Of a stretch of 64,000 bases of DNA, positions 15,645 to 24,890 are shown one piece after another. Under the pieces are notes generated by a model. The model was not told the DNA's origin. It saw nothing but the letters and a program-made list of their open reading frames with translations, and searched no databases. Source of the stretch: Spirochaetaceae bacterium UBA5556 (GTDB lineage Bacteria; Spirochaetota; Spirochaetia; Treponematales; Rectinemataceae). Within the stretch, counting starts at the first letter, position 1. Every line of letters begins with the position of its first letter. The stretch spans positions 124,001-188,000 of the forward strand of contig DIMW01000004.1 in the NCBI GenBank assembly GCA_002425765.1. Reading direction: 5' to 3'. Made by a program: the position numbers and the translations under genes.

Positions 15645-17744
15645 CTATTCCATTTCCTTGTTCTGAAGCCGATAGAGATTCCAATACAGACCACGTTGCG
15701 CGATGAGTGCATCGTGCGTGCCACTTTCGACCACATGTCCCTGGCCCAACACAATAATCCTGTCCGCGTCCCTTATGGTCGACAAGCGGTGCGCGATGAC
15801 AATGCTGGTGTGTCCTCTCAAGAGCCCTTCAATACCCTTTTGGAGCAGCTTTTCAGTCTCCGTGTCGATCGAGCTCGTCGCCTCGTCGAGGATGATGATC
15901 GAAGGCTCATGAGCCAACACTCTGGCAAAGGAAATGAGTTGCCTCTGACCGAGAGAAAGGTTCAAGCCTCCCTCGGAGAGAGGGGAATCATAGCCCTGCG
16001 GCAGGGCGGAGATGAATTCGTGCGCGTACACGGCCTTGGCGGCCTCTTCGAGTTTTTCCTGGCTCAGCTCCAGGCCGAGCGCAATGTTCTCCCTGATTGT
16101 GCCCTGAAAAAGAAAGACATCCTGCGGAACCGGCTGAATGAATTTTCGTATGCGCTTGAGCGAATATTGCCCTATGGGGACTCCGTCAACATGGATATTC
16201 CCTTTTTGGATATCCCAAAACCGCGCGAGAAGGTTCGCGACTGTCGATTTGCCTGCCCCGGTATAGCCCACTATCGCCACCTTTTCTCCCGGATTGACGA
16301 CAAACGAGATATCCTTCAAAACCCACTCTTCATTTTTATAGGCGAACCACACATTCGAGAGCTCGATGTGCCCGCGTATAGCCATGGGCGCATCTTTTCC
16401 CTTCACCGCGGGCAACTGATCGGGAAGCCTGTCATCGACATCAAGGAGTCCAAACACCCTTTCCCCGCTCGCCATGGCGCTCTGGAGGAGAATATATTTC
16501 TCCGAGAGATCCTTGATCGGCGAATAAAACATTGCGATCAAATTGATAAAAGCGATGAGGGTTCCGACCGAGATTTGCAGTCTGAGAAAGAGAATGGCTC
16601 CCCCCAACACAGCCAGCGCTGTTGTCAGGGTGGACATGAAATCGACAAAAGGCCTGAATGTCGCATACACGTACATCTCGGCTATGTTGGCCTTTAAAAG
16701 CTGGCGATTGTCCTTCCCGAAGTTCTCCGAAACCCTCTTTTCCTGGACGAAGTACTTCACAATATCGATGCCCGAAATGTGCTCAGACAGGAATGAGTTG
16801 ACCTTGCTCGTCCAGTATCGCTGGTTGCGAAAGGCATCCCGCGCCCTGACGCGTGCGATTGCGGAGGCTATCAGGATGAGAGGAACCGTCGCGAATACGA
16901 CGAGCCCCAATTTCCAGTTGAGCACGAACAGCACGACAAGCGCGCCAACCATGATCGTCGCGTCCTTAATAAATGCGCTCAGCACATCGGTAAAGAATTG
17001 GCTGATCACCTCGATATCGCTCGTGAGCCGGGTGACAAGGCGACCGACCGGCTGCCTCGACAGATATGCGAGGGATTGTTCTATCACGTGCCGATAGAGT
17101 TGAAGCCGCATATCTTTCATGATGAGGGTACCGATCTGGTTGGTAAACCATGTCATCGCAAACGTGGCGAACAACACTCCGGCGAGGATCAGCAGCAGCG
17201 TGACGGCGTAGTGGCCGAGAACCGCATTGTCTCCGGTCCTGATTATCGCGGCGTCGTCGGCAGACAGAGCGTTGAGGAGGCTAGAAGGTATCGCCCCCCA
17301 GCTCTCGGAGAGAATAATCTGTGGGTAGTTCTGGGCGATCAACAGCTTTTTCTCGCGCTGAGAGCCCAGGGAAAACAGGTAACTTGGCTCAGCGTCGAGA
17401 AGCCCCTGTGTATTGAGCTGTGTTCTCTCTCTATCCGTGATGCCGGCAAGCCGAGAAGCGCGCACATAGGTGCGCGCACCAATGGTTATCTCTGTCGAAT
17501 CATTCGCTTTCGGCCAAGTGCCCACGATCGAGGGGGCAGCGCCATACCACTCACGGACCAATGCATTGTCCACCGCGCGTTGAATGATCGTGGGCGAAAG
17601 CAGTTCTCCGGCGGTGCTCAGCGCGAGGGCGGCGAGAGCTATGAATGCATAGAGTTTATACGGTTTGAGGTATGACATAATGCGCCGAGCTATCTGAGAG
17701 TCGTAGCCTTTCGTGACGGGTTCCGTGTCGAAGAATTCAGCCAT
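15645..17744 (-). CDS. ABC exporter half-transporter, canonical ATPase site subunit (699 aa)
   Basis: A membrane-spanning plus ATPase half-transporter of the MsbA/MDR type. The nucleotide-binding domain shows Walker A GYTGAGKS, signature LSLGQ (a changed LSGGQ), Walker B IIILDEATSSID with the catalytic glutamate, and H-loop IAHRLS. An insertion of about 100 residues (roughly 65-165) lies between the first and second membrane segments and should be outside the membrane. It overlaps the upstream partner gene by eight bases (ATGGCTGA). With the degenerate partner it should form a heterodimeric exporter of lipids or drugs; the substrate is unknown. Confidence 0.92.
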   Translation of the reverse strand: MAEFFDTEPVTKGYDSQIARRIMSYLKPYKLYAFIALAALALSTAGELLSPTIIQRAVDNALVREWYGAAPSIVGTWPKANDSTEITIGARTYVRASRLAGITDRERTQLNTQGLLDAEPSYLFSLGSQREKKLLIAQNYPQIILSESWGAIPSSLLNALSADDAAIIRTGDNAVLGHYAVTLLLILAGVLFATFAMTWFTNQIGTLIMKDMRLQLYRHVIEQSLAYLSRQPVGRLVTRLTSDIEVISQFFTDVLSAFIKDATIMVGALVVLFVLNWKLGLVVFATVPLILIASAIARVRARDAFRNQRYWTSKVNSFLSEHISGIDIVKYFVQEKRVSENFGKDNRQLLKANIAEMYVYATFRPFVDFMSTLTTALAVLGGAILFLRLQISVGTLIAFINLIAMFYSPIKDLSEKYILLQSAMASGERVFGLLDVDDRLPDQLPAVKGKDAPMAIRGHIELSNVWFAYKNEEWVLKDISFVVNPGEKVAIVGYTGAGKSTVANLLARFWDIQKGNIHVDGVPIGQYSLKRIRKFIQPVPQDVFLFQGTIRENIALGLELSQEKLEEAAKAVYAHEFISALPQGYDSPLSEGGLNLSLGQRQLISFARVLAHEPSIIILDEATSSIDTETEKLLQKGIEGLLRGHTSIVIAHRLSTIRDADRIIVLGQGHVVESGTHDALIAQRGLYWNLYRLQNKEME

Positions 17745-19524
17745 CGATGGTCTCCCCTTCTAAACACGCCTCTTCGCAGGCCGCGCAGGATTCCTGTTCT
17801 AACTGCTGAAGGGCCGCAATTCTGGCGTAGAATCCTTCCTGTTCGGCCATTAGCATCTCATGCGTACCTCTCTGCACTATTTTCCCACCATCGAGGACGA
17901 CGATCTGATCCGTATTGCGCAAGGTAGATATGCGGTGCGACACAATCACTGTCGTTTTTCCCCGTCTTTCCTGGAGCAAGGCACTGAGAATTCGCTCCTC
18001 GGTCTCGGCGTCCACCGCCGACAGCGCATCGTCGAGCAACAGAATGGCGGGGTCGATGGCGAGTGCGCGTGCCAGGGCGACTCGCTGTTTCTGACCGCCC
18101 GAGAGCGTAATACCCCGCTCGCCTACCACCGTGTCCCAGCCATTAGGAAACAGGTGCATGTCACGATCAAGCCCCGCAATCCGAACTACATCCTCGAATC
18201 GTCCGGCGTCGATATCGGGCGCTGAAAAAAGGATATTGTTCCGAATACTTTCAGAAAACAAAAAACTCTCTTGAGGCACCACTCCGAACATTGCCCTCAG
18301 CTCGTTCAAGCCGAAAAAGCAACTGTCTATTCCACCGATAAACACATGGCCTTCCCCGGCGTCGAGCATTCGGGGGAGCAACTTGAGCATAGTGCTTTTA
18401 CCCGAGCCGACCTTCCCAAGTATGCCGAGCATCGACGCTTCCGGGATTCGCAGAGAGATATTCTTGAGAGCCGGCGTATCCGAGCCGGCGTATCTGTAGT
18501 CGAGTTCACGAATTTCTATGTCGCCGCGAGGTTTCCCCTCAACGTGCCGGGAAGTTTCTTGTATCTCCGGCTCTGTGTTGAGAATCTCATTGATTCTTTT
18601 CAGGCTGGCCGCTCCGCGCTGCACGATATTCACGGTAAAACCCGCGCTCATCATGGGCCACACGAGCATCTCCAGGTAGGAAAGCATCGCAATGATCGAG
18701 CCAGGCGTCATCCTGTTGTGAATCACGGCGTTGCCCCCGAAGACAATGAGAAGCACGGTGCTCAGACCAGAGAGAAATGTGATGAAAGGGAAGAAGAACC
18801 CGAAAGTCTTCACAAGATCCATGATGGCATCTTTGTATTCGGTATTGGATACTTCAAATTTCTCGAAAAAATAATGTTCCTTTACAAAGGATTTCACCAC
18901 CCGCACGCCGGAGAGTGATTCCTGGGCGATGTTCGACAGACGACCATAGATATCCTGAATACGCTTGAACAGTTTGCCGACGATTTTCCCGAAAAGAAGA
19001 ATGAGCGCCGTAATCAGGGGCAGCGGAATTATGACCCACGCCGCGACCGCGGCATTGTTCGCGAACATCGCGACGAGTATCATCGCGGTCATGAAGACCC
19101 CATCGACGAGCGCAACAAAACCCATCCCTGTCGCCTGCCGGATAGTGCTTATGTCGTTGGTTGCCCGCGCCATCAGATCGCCCGTAGTATTCTTTCTGAA
19201 AAAACCTCCCGACATCATAAGAATATGCGAGAAGAGCCTCTCCCTCATCTCTGCTTCGATGCGCCGGCTGGCGGTATTGATAAAATAGCGCCAAAAGAAA
19301 CGACCTATTGAAATAAGCAGAGCGAGCAGCACCATAATGACCAGTGGATGCACAATCTCCTGGAGTTGAAAAGAGCCGCTCACAATAGTATCAATGGCCG
19401 TCTGCACGTACCGGGGAATGAGCACTTGGCTCGCGTCGACCACAATGAGGCAGAGTATGCCCGCGATATACCTATATTTGTACTGTCTCAGATGGGGCAG
19501 CAGCGTCACATATTCTTTAAACAT
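17737..19524 (-). CDS. ABC exporter half-transporter, degenerate ATPase site subunit (595 aa)
   Basis: A type IV ABC exporter half with six membrane segments and a nucleotide-binding domain. Walker A is GKVGSGKST, the signature is a canonical LSGGQKQR, but Walker B reads ILLLDDALSAVD, with aspartate in place of the catalytic glutamate. The partner's signature is LSLGQ, so the site formed by this Walker B and the partner signature would be degenerate, as in TM287/288- and BmrCD-type heterodimers. No strong ribosome site is seen before ATG 19524. The C terminus has a cysteine pair (SCAACEEACLEG). Confidence 0.92.
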   Translation of the reverse strand: MFKEYVTLLPHLRQYKYRYIAGILCLIVVDASQVLIPRYVQTAIDTIVSGSFQLQEIVHPLVIMVLLALLISIGRFFWRYFINTASRRIEAEMRERLFSHILMMSGGFFRKNTTGDLMARATNDISTIRQATGMGFVALVDGVFMTAMILVAMFANNAAVAAWVIIPLPLITALILLFGKIVGKLFKRIQDIYGRLSNIAQESLSGVRVVKSFVKEHYFFEKFEVSNTEYKDAIMDLVKTFGFFFPFITFLSGLSTVLLIVFGGNAVIHNRMTPGSIIAMLSYLEMLVWPMMSAGFTVNIVQRGAASLKRINEILNTEPEIQETSRHVEGKPRGDIEIRELDYRYAGSDTPALKNISLRIPEASMLGILGKVGSGKSTMLKLLPRMLDAGEGHVFIGGIDSCFFGLNELRAMFGVVPQESFLFSESIRNNILFSAPDIDAGRFEDVVRIAGLDRDMHLFPNGWDTVVGERGITLSGGQKQRVALARALAIDPAILLLDDALSAVDAETEERILSALLQERRGKTTVIVSHRISTLRNTDQIVVLDGGKIVQRGTHEMLMAEQEGFYARIAALQQLEQESCAACEEACLEGETIDG

Positions 19525-19561
19525 GAGTTTTTTATTTTAGCGATGCTCAAAATCGTATGCA

Positions 19562-19594
19562 AGGAGTTTCAACAGGAGTTTCAACAGGAGTTGC
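19562..19594 (+). repeat. Tandem 12-base repeat (about 2.5 copies)
   Basis: The unit GGAGTTTCAACA is repeated just before the RNase HI gene. Each copy contains GGAG, a possible ribosome site, though all copies lie more than 30 bases from the chosen ATG. It also lies in the short divergent region upstream of the ABC exporter. Confidence 0.7.
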
Positions 19595-19625
19595 GCGAAA
19601 AAGCTTCGTTTGTCATAGTGCACAC

Positions 19626-20180
19626 ATGACGCAAAGAACGATTGTCATCTATACCGACGGTGGTTGCAGAGGGAACCCTGGCCCTGGAGGCTGGGCTTAT
19701 GTGATGCGGTTTGGAACGCGCTATCGGGAATCATGGGGAGTCGAGCCCCATACCACCAACAACAGGATGGAACTCACCGCCGTAATCAGCGCTCTTTCCT
19801 TTCTGAAGGGGCGAATGGATGCCACGCGCGCTTCATGCGCGGACAAATATGCGGCGCAGCCCTCCTGGACAAGCGCAGCCATCCATATATTCACCGACTC
19901 CATGTATGTGAAAAATGGAATATCGGGGTGGATCGGTAACTGGAAAAAGCGAGGATGGAAGACCGCCGCGAAAAAACCCGTGATGAATCTGGATCTCTGG
20001 CAGAGACTCGATGCCCTCTGTTCCGAACTTGGTCCGCACTTTGAGTGGGTGGAGGGCCATGCGGGAAATCCCGACAACGAGCGCTGCGACACCCTTGTTG
20101 GTCTCGCAATTGAAGAGATGAAGAAACAGAATGAAGATGGCATTTATCACGAATCCGAATCGCCTCAGGGCGGAAGGTAG
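19626..20180 (+). CDS. rnhA: Ribonuclease HI
   Basis: About 184 residues. The enzyme degrades RNA in RNA-DNA hybrids. The carboxylate active site is visible as D in IYTDGGCRGNPG, E in NNRMELTAV, D in FTDSMYVKNG and D in NERCD, and the handle region has the basic WKKRGWKTAAKKPV. The ATG at 19626 fits the family start (MTQRTIVIYTDGG). Further upstream codons would add an unlikely repeat-encoded extension. A loop of about 15 residues after the second catalytic residue is longer than in E. coli. Confidence 0.94.
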   Translation: MTQRTIVIYTDGGCRGNPGPGGWAYVMRFGTRYRESWGVEPHTTNNRMELTAVISALSFLKGRMDATRASCADKYAAQPSWTSAAIHIFTDSMYVKNGISGWIGNWKKRGWKTAAKKPVMNLDLWQRLDALCSELGPHFEWVEGHAGNPDNERCDTLVGLAIEEMKKQNEDGIYHESESPQGGR

Positions 20181-20221
20181 CGCCAGACTTTGAAGCGTCA
20201 ATATCCTCTGTCCACAAAATC

Positions 20222-21676
20222 TTAAGGCAGAAAACTCAAAAGGTCTTTTGCGAATGACTGCTCGGCGAGTACCTTCAGCGCGTTGGCAATGGACTCGGCC
20301 TCGGAGAGTCCCATCCCTTGAGCGCTTTTGCTCGCCGAATACACAGTGTTTCCGTTTGTCAGGTCGAATACGCTCATAGAGCCAGACACACTCGCAATAA
20401 AGTAATCCCCATCCTTTGTAATGGGCCCAAGATCGAGTGCGGCGAGCGCGAAGCGCTGAGCCTGAGGTGGCGCCACCGTTCTCAATTGAGCAATACCTGA
20501 ACCTCCATCTACTTCTGGCGCTTTCGCATCAAGTATCACAAAACCCTCTTTTATAAGCGGCTCTTTTAAGCTATTCGCAAAAACTCCCAGATCAAGTCTA
20601 CCCGTATTTGCGGGGTTCCTGTTGTAAACGGCGATAGCGGTGGGAATATTCTTCGCAGCAGAAATCACTTTATAATTTAGATAGGTGACAATGTCCGACA
20701 AATCATTTTCAAGGGCATCACTGTAGGGCAAGGCCCAGGACGGCAAACTCGCCAACAGATCGCCGATGCTCGCAAAATCGAGCTGTATGGTCACCTTGTA
20801 ATTCCCTATCATATCGATCGCTGGCACCTCAAATGTCGCACTTCCGCTCTGATCGGTGAAAACCTGGGTTGTGGCTGTCCCCACTCTTCCAGAGGAAAGC
20901 CTGCGGGGATAGGTTATTACGAGAGGAGCTCCCGAGACCCCCTGCTCGGTTCCTCCCCTATTCGTCACAAGCCTGACGAGGAAAGAAGGCAGTCGACCTC
21001 CCACTGCTATATTCGCGCTCGGTGCCGGCGGAACGGTCAATGCGAGTGTCGCGGCCAAGCCTGAAGCTTTCTTTGCATTGCGCTCAAGCTTGATCCGGGC
21101 GTTCTCTATGTCCGAGCCGCCCGCCGCAGTCATCGCTTCCGCGTATGACCGTATGGCGTCGAGCAGACGGCCCTCCGAAGCTGCGGCGTCGCCTTTTCGC
21201 TCAGGCACAACAACCGCATCGATCTTTTCCACGAACAGTGATTCGATGCGCGTTTTCTCCTTAAGGAGCTCTTTCGTCTCATAGCGCGCGAGGACATGTA
21301 CGGTATATTGGCCAGTCTTCGGATCTTTCTGAATGTACTTTTCTGCCACTTCAAAGCCCGCGAGGCGGCCTTTGGCTTCCGTTTTGACGGTCTGGGTAAT
21401 CTGTGCCTGATAATCATCGAGCGATGCGCGAGCCTCCGCGTCCGAAGTGACACTGATGGAGACACCCATGTACTGCATAATTCCCGCGATGAGGGATGCG
21501 GTCGCATCGTTGAGGGCCGTCGCGCTGTCCCGGGCCGAGGAAGAGCCGACGAAATACGTGTATTTCGAGTCAGGCTCTGGTGTTTTCCGAATCCATTCTG
21601 GTATGGAAGGAGTACTCGCACACCCCGACACCACGACGGCGACCGTCAGCAACAAAAAATGTCTCATGTTTCTCAT
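20222..21676 (-). CDS. LPP20-family lipoprotein, 484 aa
   Basis: A lipoprotein with signal peptide and lipobox VVSGC (cysteine about residue 19), followed by an LPP20-like domain (WIRKTP, YFVGSSSARDSATALNDATASL, and a YIQKDPKTGQYTVHVLARY strand). The C-terminal 150 residues contain SGSMSVFDLTNGNTVYSA followed by a helix, similar to a module in the neighbouring lipoprotein at 22468. GAGGAA precedes ATG 21676. It is the last of three minus-strand lipoprotein genes. LPP20-type domains are common in spirochaetes and helicobacters; function is unknown, with an outer-membrane or periplasmic assembly role possible. Confidence 0.8.
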   Translation of the reverse strand: MRNMRHFLLLTVAVVVSGCASTPSIPEWIRKTPEPDSKYTYFVGSSSARDSATALNDATASLIAGIMQYMGVSISVTSDAEARASLDDYQAQITQTVKTEAKGRLAGFEVAEKYIQKDPKTGQYTVHVLARYETKELLKEKTRIESLFVEKIDAVVVPERKGDAAASEGRLLDAIRSYAEAMTAAGGSDIENARIKLERNAKKASGLAATLALTVPPAPSANIAVGGRLPSFLVRLVTNRGGTEQGVSGAPLVITYPRRLSSGRVGTATTQVFTDQSGSATFEVPAIDMIGNYKVTIQLDFASIGDLLASLPSWALPYSDALENDLSDIVTYLNYKVISAAKNIPTAIAVYNRNPANTGRLDLGVFANSLKEPLIKEGFVILDAKAPEVDGGSGIAQLRTVAPPQAQRFALAALDLGPITKDGDYFIASVSGSMSVFDLTNGNTVYSASKSAQGMGLSEAESIANALKVLAEQSFAKDLLSFLP

Positions 21677-21716
21677 GGGTATTCCTCATCGAAGAGTCAC
21701 TAAAAGCAAGGCACCG

Positions 21717-21756
21717 AATAAAAAGGTTCCGGCACCTAAGGGAGCACCAGAACCTT
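21717..21756 (-). terminator. Terminator after the 217-residue lipoprotein gene
   Basis: On the minus strand a stem AAGGTTCTGG / CCGGAACCTT with one mismatch is followed by TTTTTATT. It sits between the 217-residue and 484-residue lipoprotein genes, so the latter may be partly separate. Confidence 0.65.
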
Positions 21757-21771
21757 CACGAACCAAACTAT

Positions 21772-22425
21772 TTATTTATCCTCGCCAAAGAAGTCTTTCG
21801 CCACGGTGTTCTGGACGAGGTCCATCGCGCGCTTTTGCTCGGGCGTAGGCTGCTCGGTCCCCGCCATCTGGGAGAGCAGAATATCGAATTGCTTCTGCAG
21901 CATGGCCTTCTCTATGGCCCACAGCTGAATCACTCGATAAATCTGCTTATCGGGCTTATTCTCAGAGGTATAGGTCTGGACCTTCACCCACCAGTCGGCT
22001 TCCATCCTGAAACCGGAGAATTTGGCCTCGCCGACACTCGCGACAAAGCGTTCTCCGTAGGCGCCGAAGTTCTTTGAGTCGGCATCGGCGACATTGGCGC
22101 CCTTGAACGCGTCCTTCACTCTGGTCGAAAGGTAGCGGGCGAGTTCGGTGTCGGCCTGCATGCGTTCCGCAAGCAGCTGGGCGCTCTGTAAATTCTGCGC
22201 CTCAAACTGGGCTATAAAGACCGTTTTATCTTTATAATCGGCCAATTTTTCAATATCGCGATATCCTCCGATAATCGCCAGTTCAACCCACTTGGGAGTC
22301 TTGATGCCATAGGCGGTACCCTTATCCTCAAGCAGCACTTCTCCTTTCCTCAACGGAGCCTTGGTGCCGCACGATGCGACAAGCAGCACGACCATCACAG
22401 TCAGCAAAACTTTCCATACTTTCAT
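21772..22425 (-). CDS. Lipoprotein of unknown function, 217 aa
   Basis: A signal peptide with lipobox LVASC (cysteine near residue 19) precedes a mixed alpha/beta mature part. It contains TPKWVELAIIGGYRDIEKL, FIAQFEAQNLQSAQLLAERM and YRVIQLWAIEKAMLQKQFDILLSQM. A strong AAAGGAGGAGAGC ribosome site precedes ATG 22425, so it is probably the best expressed of the three lipoproteins. The N-terminal W-V-E and helix pattern is reminiscent of LPP20-like proteins, but the match is weak. No function is assigned. Confidence 0.78.
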   Translation of the reverse strand: MKVWKVLLTVMVVLLVASCGTKAPLRKGEVLLEDKGTAYGIKTPKWVELAIIGGYRDIEKLADYKDKTVFIAQFEAQNLQSAQLLAERMQADTELARYLSTRVKDAFKGANVADADSKNFGAYGERFVASVGEAKFSGFRMEADWWVKVQTYTSENKPDKQIYRVIQLWAIEKAMLQKQFDILLSQMAGTEQPTPEQKRAMDLVQNTVAKDFFGEDK

Positions 22426-22467
22426 GCTCTCCTCCTTTGCTAAATTTCCATTTGTGAAATAATAATT

Positions 22468-23559
22468 TTAAAGTCCCGTATTGAAAGTATATGAGCGCCC
22501 TCTCATGTAGAGCAAGTAGCAATCAGGAAAACCCGCAGCCGATGCCGCGTCGTATATCGCGTCCTGAATTTTTGATGCCGACATGAACGCGTACAGTGTG
22601 AACCGAGTCTCTCCGGGAGCATACGAGAGTCTCTCGACTTCGCGCACTCTCTTTGAGAGATTCTTTTCAAACTGAGAGACGGCTTTCGCATCGGGAGTAT
22701 TCTGCAAGACAAGCTCATAACGTACACCGCGGGTCGCCATGGTGGTGCTCAGAAGGGCCTTCGACTGCTCCGTCACTTTGGGCATCGATTGCCACACGCT
22801 TCCCGCTATCGCGTTCATCATCGCAGCGTCTGAAGAGACCGGGCTGAAGGTCTGCGGGCTTAAGAATGAAATTGCACCTAGGAGCGTCGCGGTAGAGGCA
22901 TCGAAAATTTTCATGCTCCCCTGCGCGGAACCAGTCCATGAGCCAGGGCCGCCCCCGAATGTCGTCTTCGCGTCGATTTCGAGGTAGATATCTGCGTTCA
23001 ACTTCTGCGCAATGTACGTGATGATGTCGATGGAGCCTCCGGTTTCAGCCTGATACGCGCTCATCTGATCTTTCTTATTCTTCTGTACCTGATCAAAGTC
23101 GATGGCAGAGAGCCCCAGTTTTTCAATGAGGTAGCGGTTGGCCTGAGAGACGGCGGCCTTGGCCAACTGGGGGTCGAGGCCTGAATTTTCGTCATAGTAC
23201 ACCAGATAACTGAGTCTGTTTATGTAATTTTGAAAGAAAAGAGCTTCATCGGGCGTAAGAGAACTATAGGAGGCGGCGCCCGTCAGAGAGGCGGGAGGAG
23301 GAGATGGCGGAGTGGATGGAGTTCCGCCAGGCATGGGCTGGCTTCCGACGGCCGCTTTCGCGGCCGCGTTGGGATCTTGGGGAGGCGCAGGCGTCGCTGC
23401 TGGCATGTCAGGAGTCGGGGTGCCCTGTACAATATTTTTTGCCTGTTGCGATTCAGGGGATGCTGTGTGCGCCGCAGGAGGGGAAGTCGCACAACCAATC
23501 AATACTCCAACAATGAAAATCGCCAAGAAATATCGACCTAACAATTCATGGTTTTTCAT
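22468..23559 (-). CDS. Proline-rich lipoprotein with LpoB/DUF6175-like domain, 363 aa
   Basis: The signal peptide ends in lipobox VLIGC, followed by about 80 residues rich in proline, alanine and threonine (a flexible tether). A folded domain follows, with QANRYLIEKLGLSAIDFDQVQ, ITYIAQKLNADIYLEID and AQGSMKIFDASTATLLGA. Such tethered lipoproteins resemble outer-membrane activators of peptidoglycan synthases (LpoB) or the DUF6175 family; I could not decide between them. The final part (SKRVREVERLSYAPGETRF) looks like a second small domain. Start 23559 is preferred for its signal peptide; ATG 23580 would add seven residues. Confidence 0.75.
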   Translation of the reverse strand: MKNHELLGRYFLAIFIVGVLIGCATSPPAAHTASPESQQAKNIVQGTPTPDMPAATPAPPQDPNAAAKAAVGSQPMPGGTPSTPPSPPPASLTGAASYSSLTPDEALFFQNYINRLSYLVYYDENSGLDPQLAKAAVSQANRYLIEKLGLSAIDFDQVQKNKKDQMSAYQAETGGSIDIITYIAQKLNADIYLEIDAKTTFGGGPGSWTGSAQGSMKIFDASTATLLGAISFLSPQTFSPVSSDAAMMNAIAGSVWQSMPKVTEQSKALLSTTMATRGVRYELVLQNTPDAKAVSQFEKNLSKRVREVERLSYAPGETRFTLYAFMSASKIQDAIYDAASAAGFPDCYLLYMRGRSYTFNTGL

Positions 23560-23720
23560 ACTACACGTATTATCTGTCATCTATCTGCGCATGGCAAGGA
23601 AAAAAAAGAAAAAATAATTAAGAGCGCATCAAAATACGATCAAATTGCTCAGACAATGCCATTGTGCTTCTATAAATCATATTGTATATCTGTGAGGATC
23701 GAGATCCGCGGAGGCTTTTG

Positions 23721-24890
23721 TTGAGACTGATGTGCAGATCGGGAACAAGATTGTCTTTGCTCGCGATTGTGTCAATCTTGTCACTGTCGCCCATATTTTC
23801 ACAGCCTAAAGACGTCGTGCCCACACGCCCCGATATTGAAGGAATCTACTTTACGGAGACCGGCTGCGACCACTGCGATTCTTTTCTCTACGTCCAAAAG
23901 GCTAAACTTGAGCAAGTTTACAATGTCAATATCGTTCTTGAGACGCACGACATCCTCTCTGCAGAGGGATATGCGGAGTGCGTGGAGATGCTCAAACAGC
24001 GGCAGCTGAAATTTTCTGTGTTCCCGGTTCTGTTCATCGGTTCAAACATCTATCGAGGAAGCAGCGCCATAGAAGAGAATGTACCAAAGGAAATCGAGTA
24101 CTATTTGGTGCACGGCTCATACAGGCCGGCGTCAAGTCGAACGAATGAGCTCATAAGCGATGCCAACCAAGCCGACGACGCCTTTTCCGCCTCCATCGTT
24201 CCAACAATATTGGCTGGCCTCCTGGACGGCATCAACCCCTGCGCTTTCTCCACAATGCTCTTTTTCCTCTCTTTCATGGCGCTTAGACGAAAGGATCGCC
24301 GGTCGCTCGCATTGGTCGGCATTTCTTTCATTCTCGCGGTATTTGTCGCCTATTTTCTTATCGGGCTGGGATTTCTGGGGGCGCTCAGGAGGTTTCTTTC
24401 AGAGAAACGATTCTCGCTGTACATCAACATCTTCGTATCCGCGCTCGCCGCCGTCTTCGCCGCCCTAAATGTACGTGACGCGGTTGTTGCCGCCCGCGGG
24501 CGAGCCTCTGAGTCCTTCCTCCAGATGCCGCTTTTTATAAAACAGATAAACCACAGGGTCATCCGATATTTCAATCAATTGCCGCTGTATGTACTGGGGG
24601 CCGCGCTCTCGGGATTTCTGGTCTCGGTGGTCGAGCTGGCCTGTACGGGACAAATTTATTTACCGACCATCGTCTACATGAACCAGAGCGTCCGGTCCTC
24701 CAGGAGCATAATCCTTCTTCTAGTATACAATATCGCTTTCATTTTTCCACTCGCCCTTGTCTTTGCGCTCTATTTCTTTGGATTCCGCCACGAGAGAATC
24801 AGACAATGGTATGGCGCACACCTCGTGCTCGTGCGCGTTCTGTCGGCGCTCTTTTTTATGGCACTCGGTGTGCTTGTATGGATCACATGA
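23721..24890 (+). CDS. Thioredoxin-fold and CcdA/DsbD-type membrane protein fusion
   Basis: About 389 residues. After a signal or anchor segment (LSLLAIVSILSLSPIFS) comes a thioredoxin-like domain with a CDHC motif (TETGCDHCDSF). A six-helix CcdA-like membrane domain follows, with LDGINPCAFSTMLFFLSF and VELACTGQIYLPTIVYM carrying the two conserved cysteines that move electrons across the membrane. It should transfer reducing power from the cytoplasm to extracytoplasmic disulfides or to cytochrome-type partners. GGAGG at 23710-23714 is six bases from TTG 23721; ATG 23730 is the alternative start. Confidence 0.85.
   Translation: MRLMCRSGTRLSLLAIVSILSLSPIFSQPKDVVPTRPDIEGIYFTETGCDHCDSFLYVQKAKLEQVYNVNIVLETHDILSAEGYAECVEMLKQRQLKFSVFPVLFIGSNIYRGSSAIEENVPKEIEYYLVHGSYRPASSRTNELISDANQADDAFSASIVPTILAGLLDGINPCAFSTMLFFLSFMALRRKDRRSLALVGISFILAVFVAYFLIGLGFLGALRRFLSEKRFSLYINIFVSALAAVFAALNVRDAVVAARGRASESFLQMPLFIKQINHRVIRYFNQLPLYVLGAALSGFLVSVVELACTGQIYLPTIVYMNQSVRSSRSIILLLVYNIAFIFPLALVFALYFFGFRHERIRQWYGAHLVLVRVLSALFFMALGVLVWIT

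Noticed and set aside
15546..16697. 383-codon open frame on the plus strand
   Set aside because: Antisense to the ABC exporter ATPase; sequence is arginine- and histidine-rich without family features.
16998..17675. 225-codon plus-strand open frame
   Set aside because: Antisense to the exporter membrane domain; no start signal or motif.
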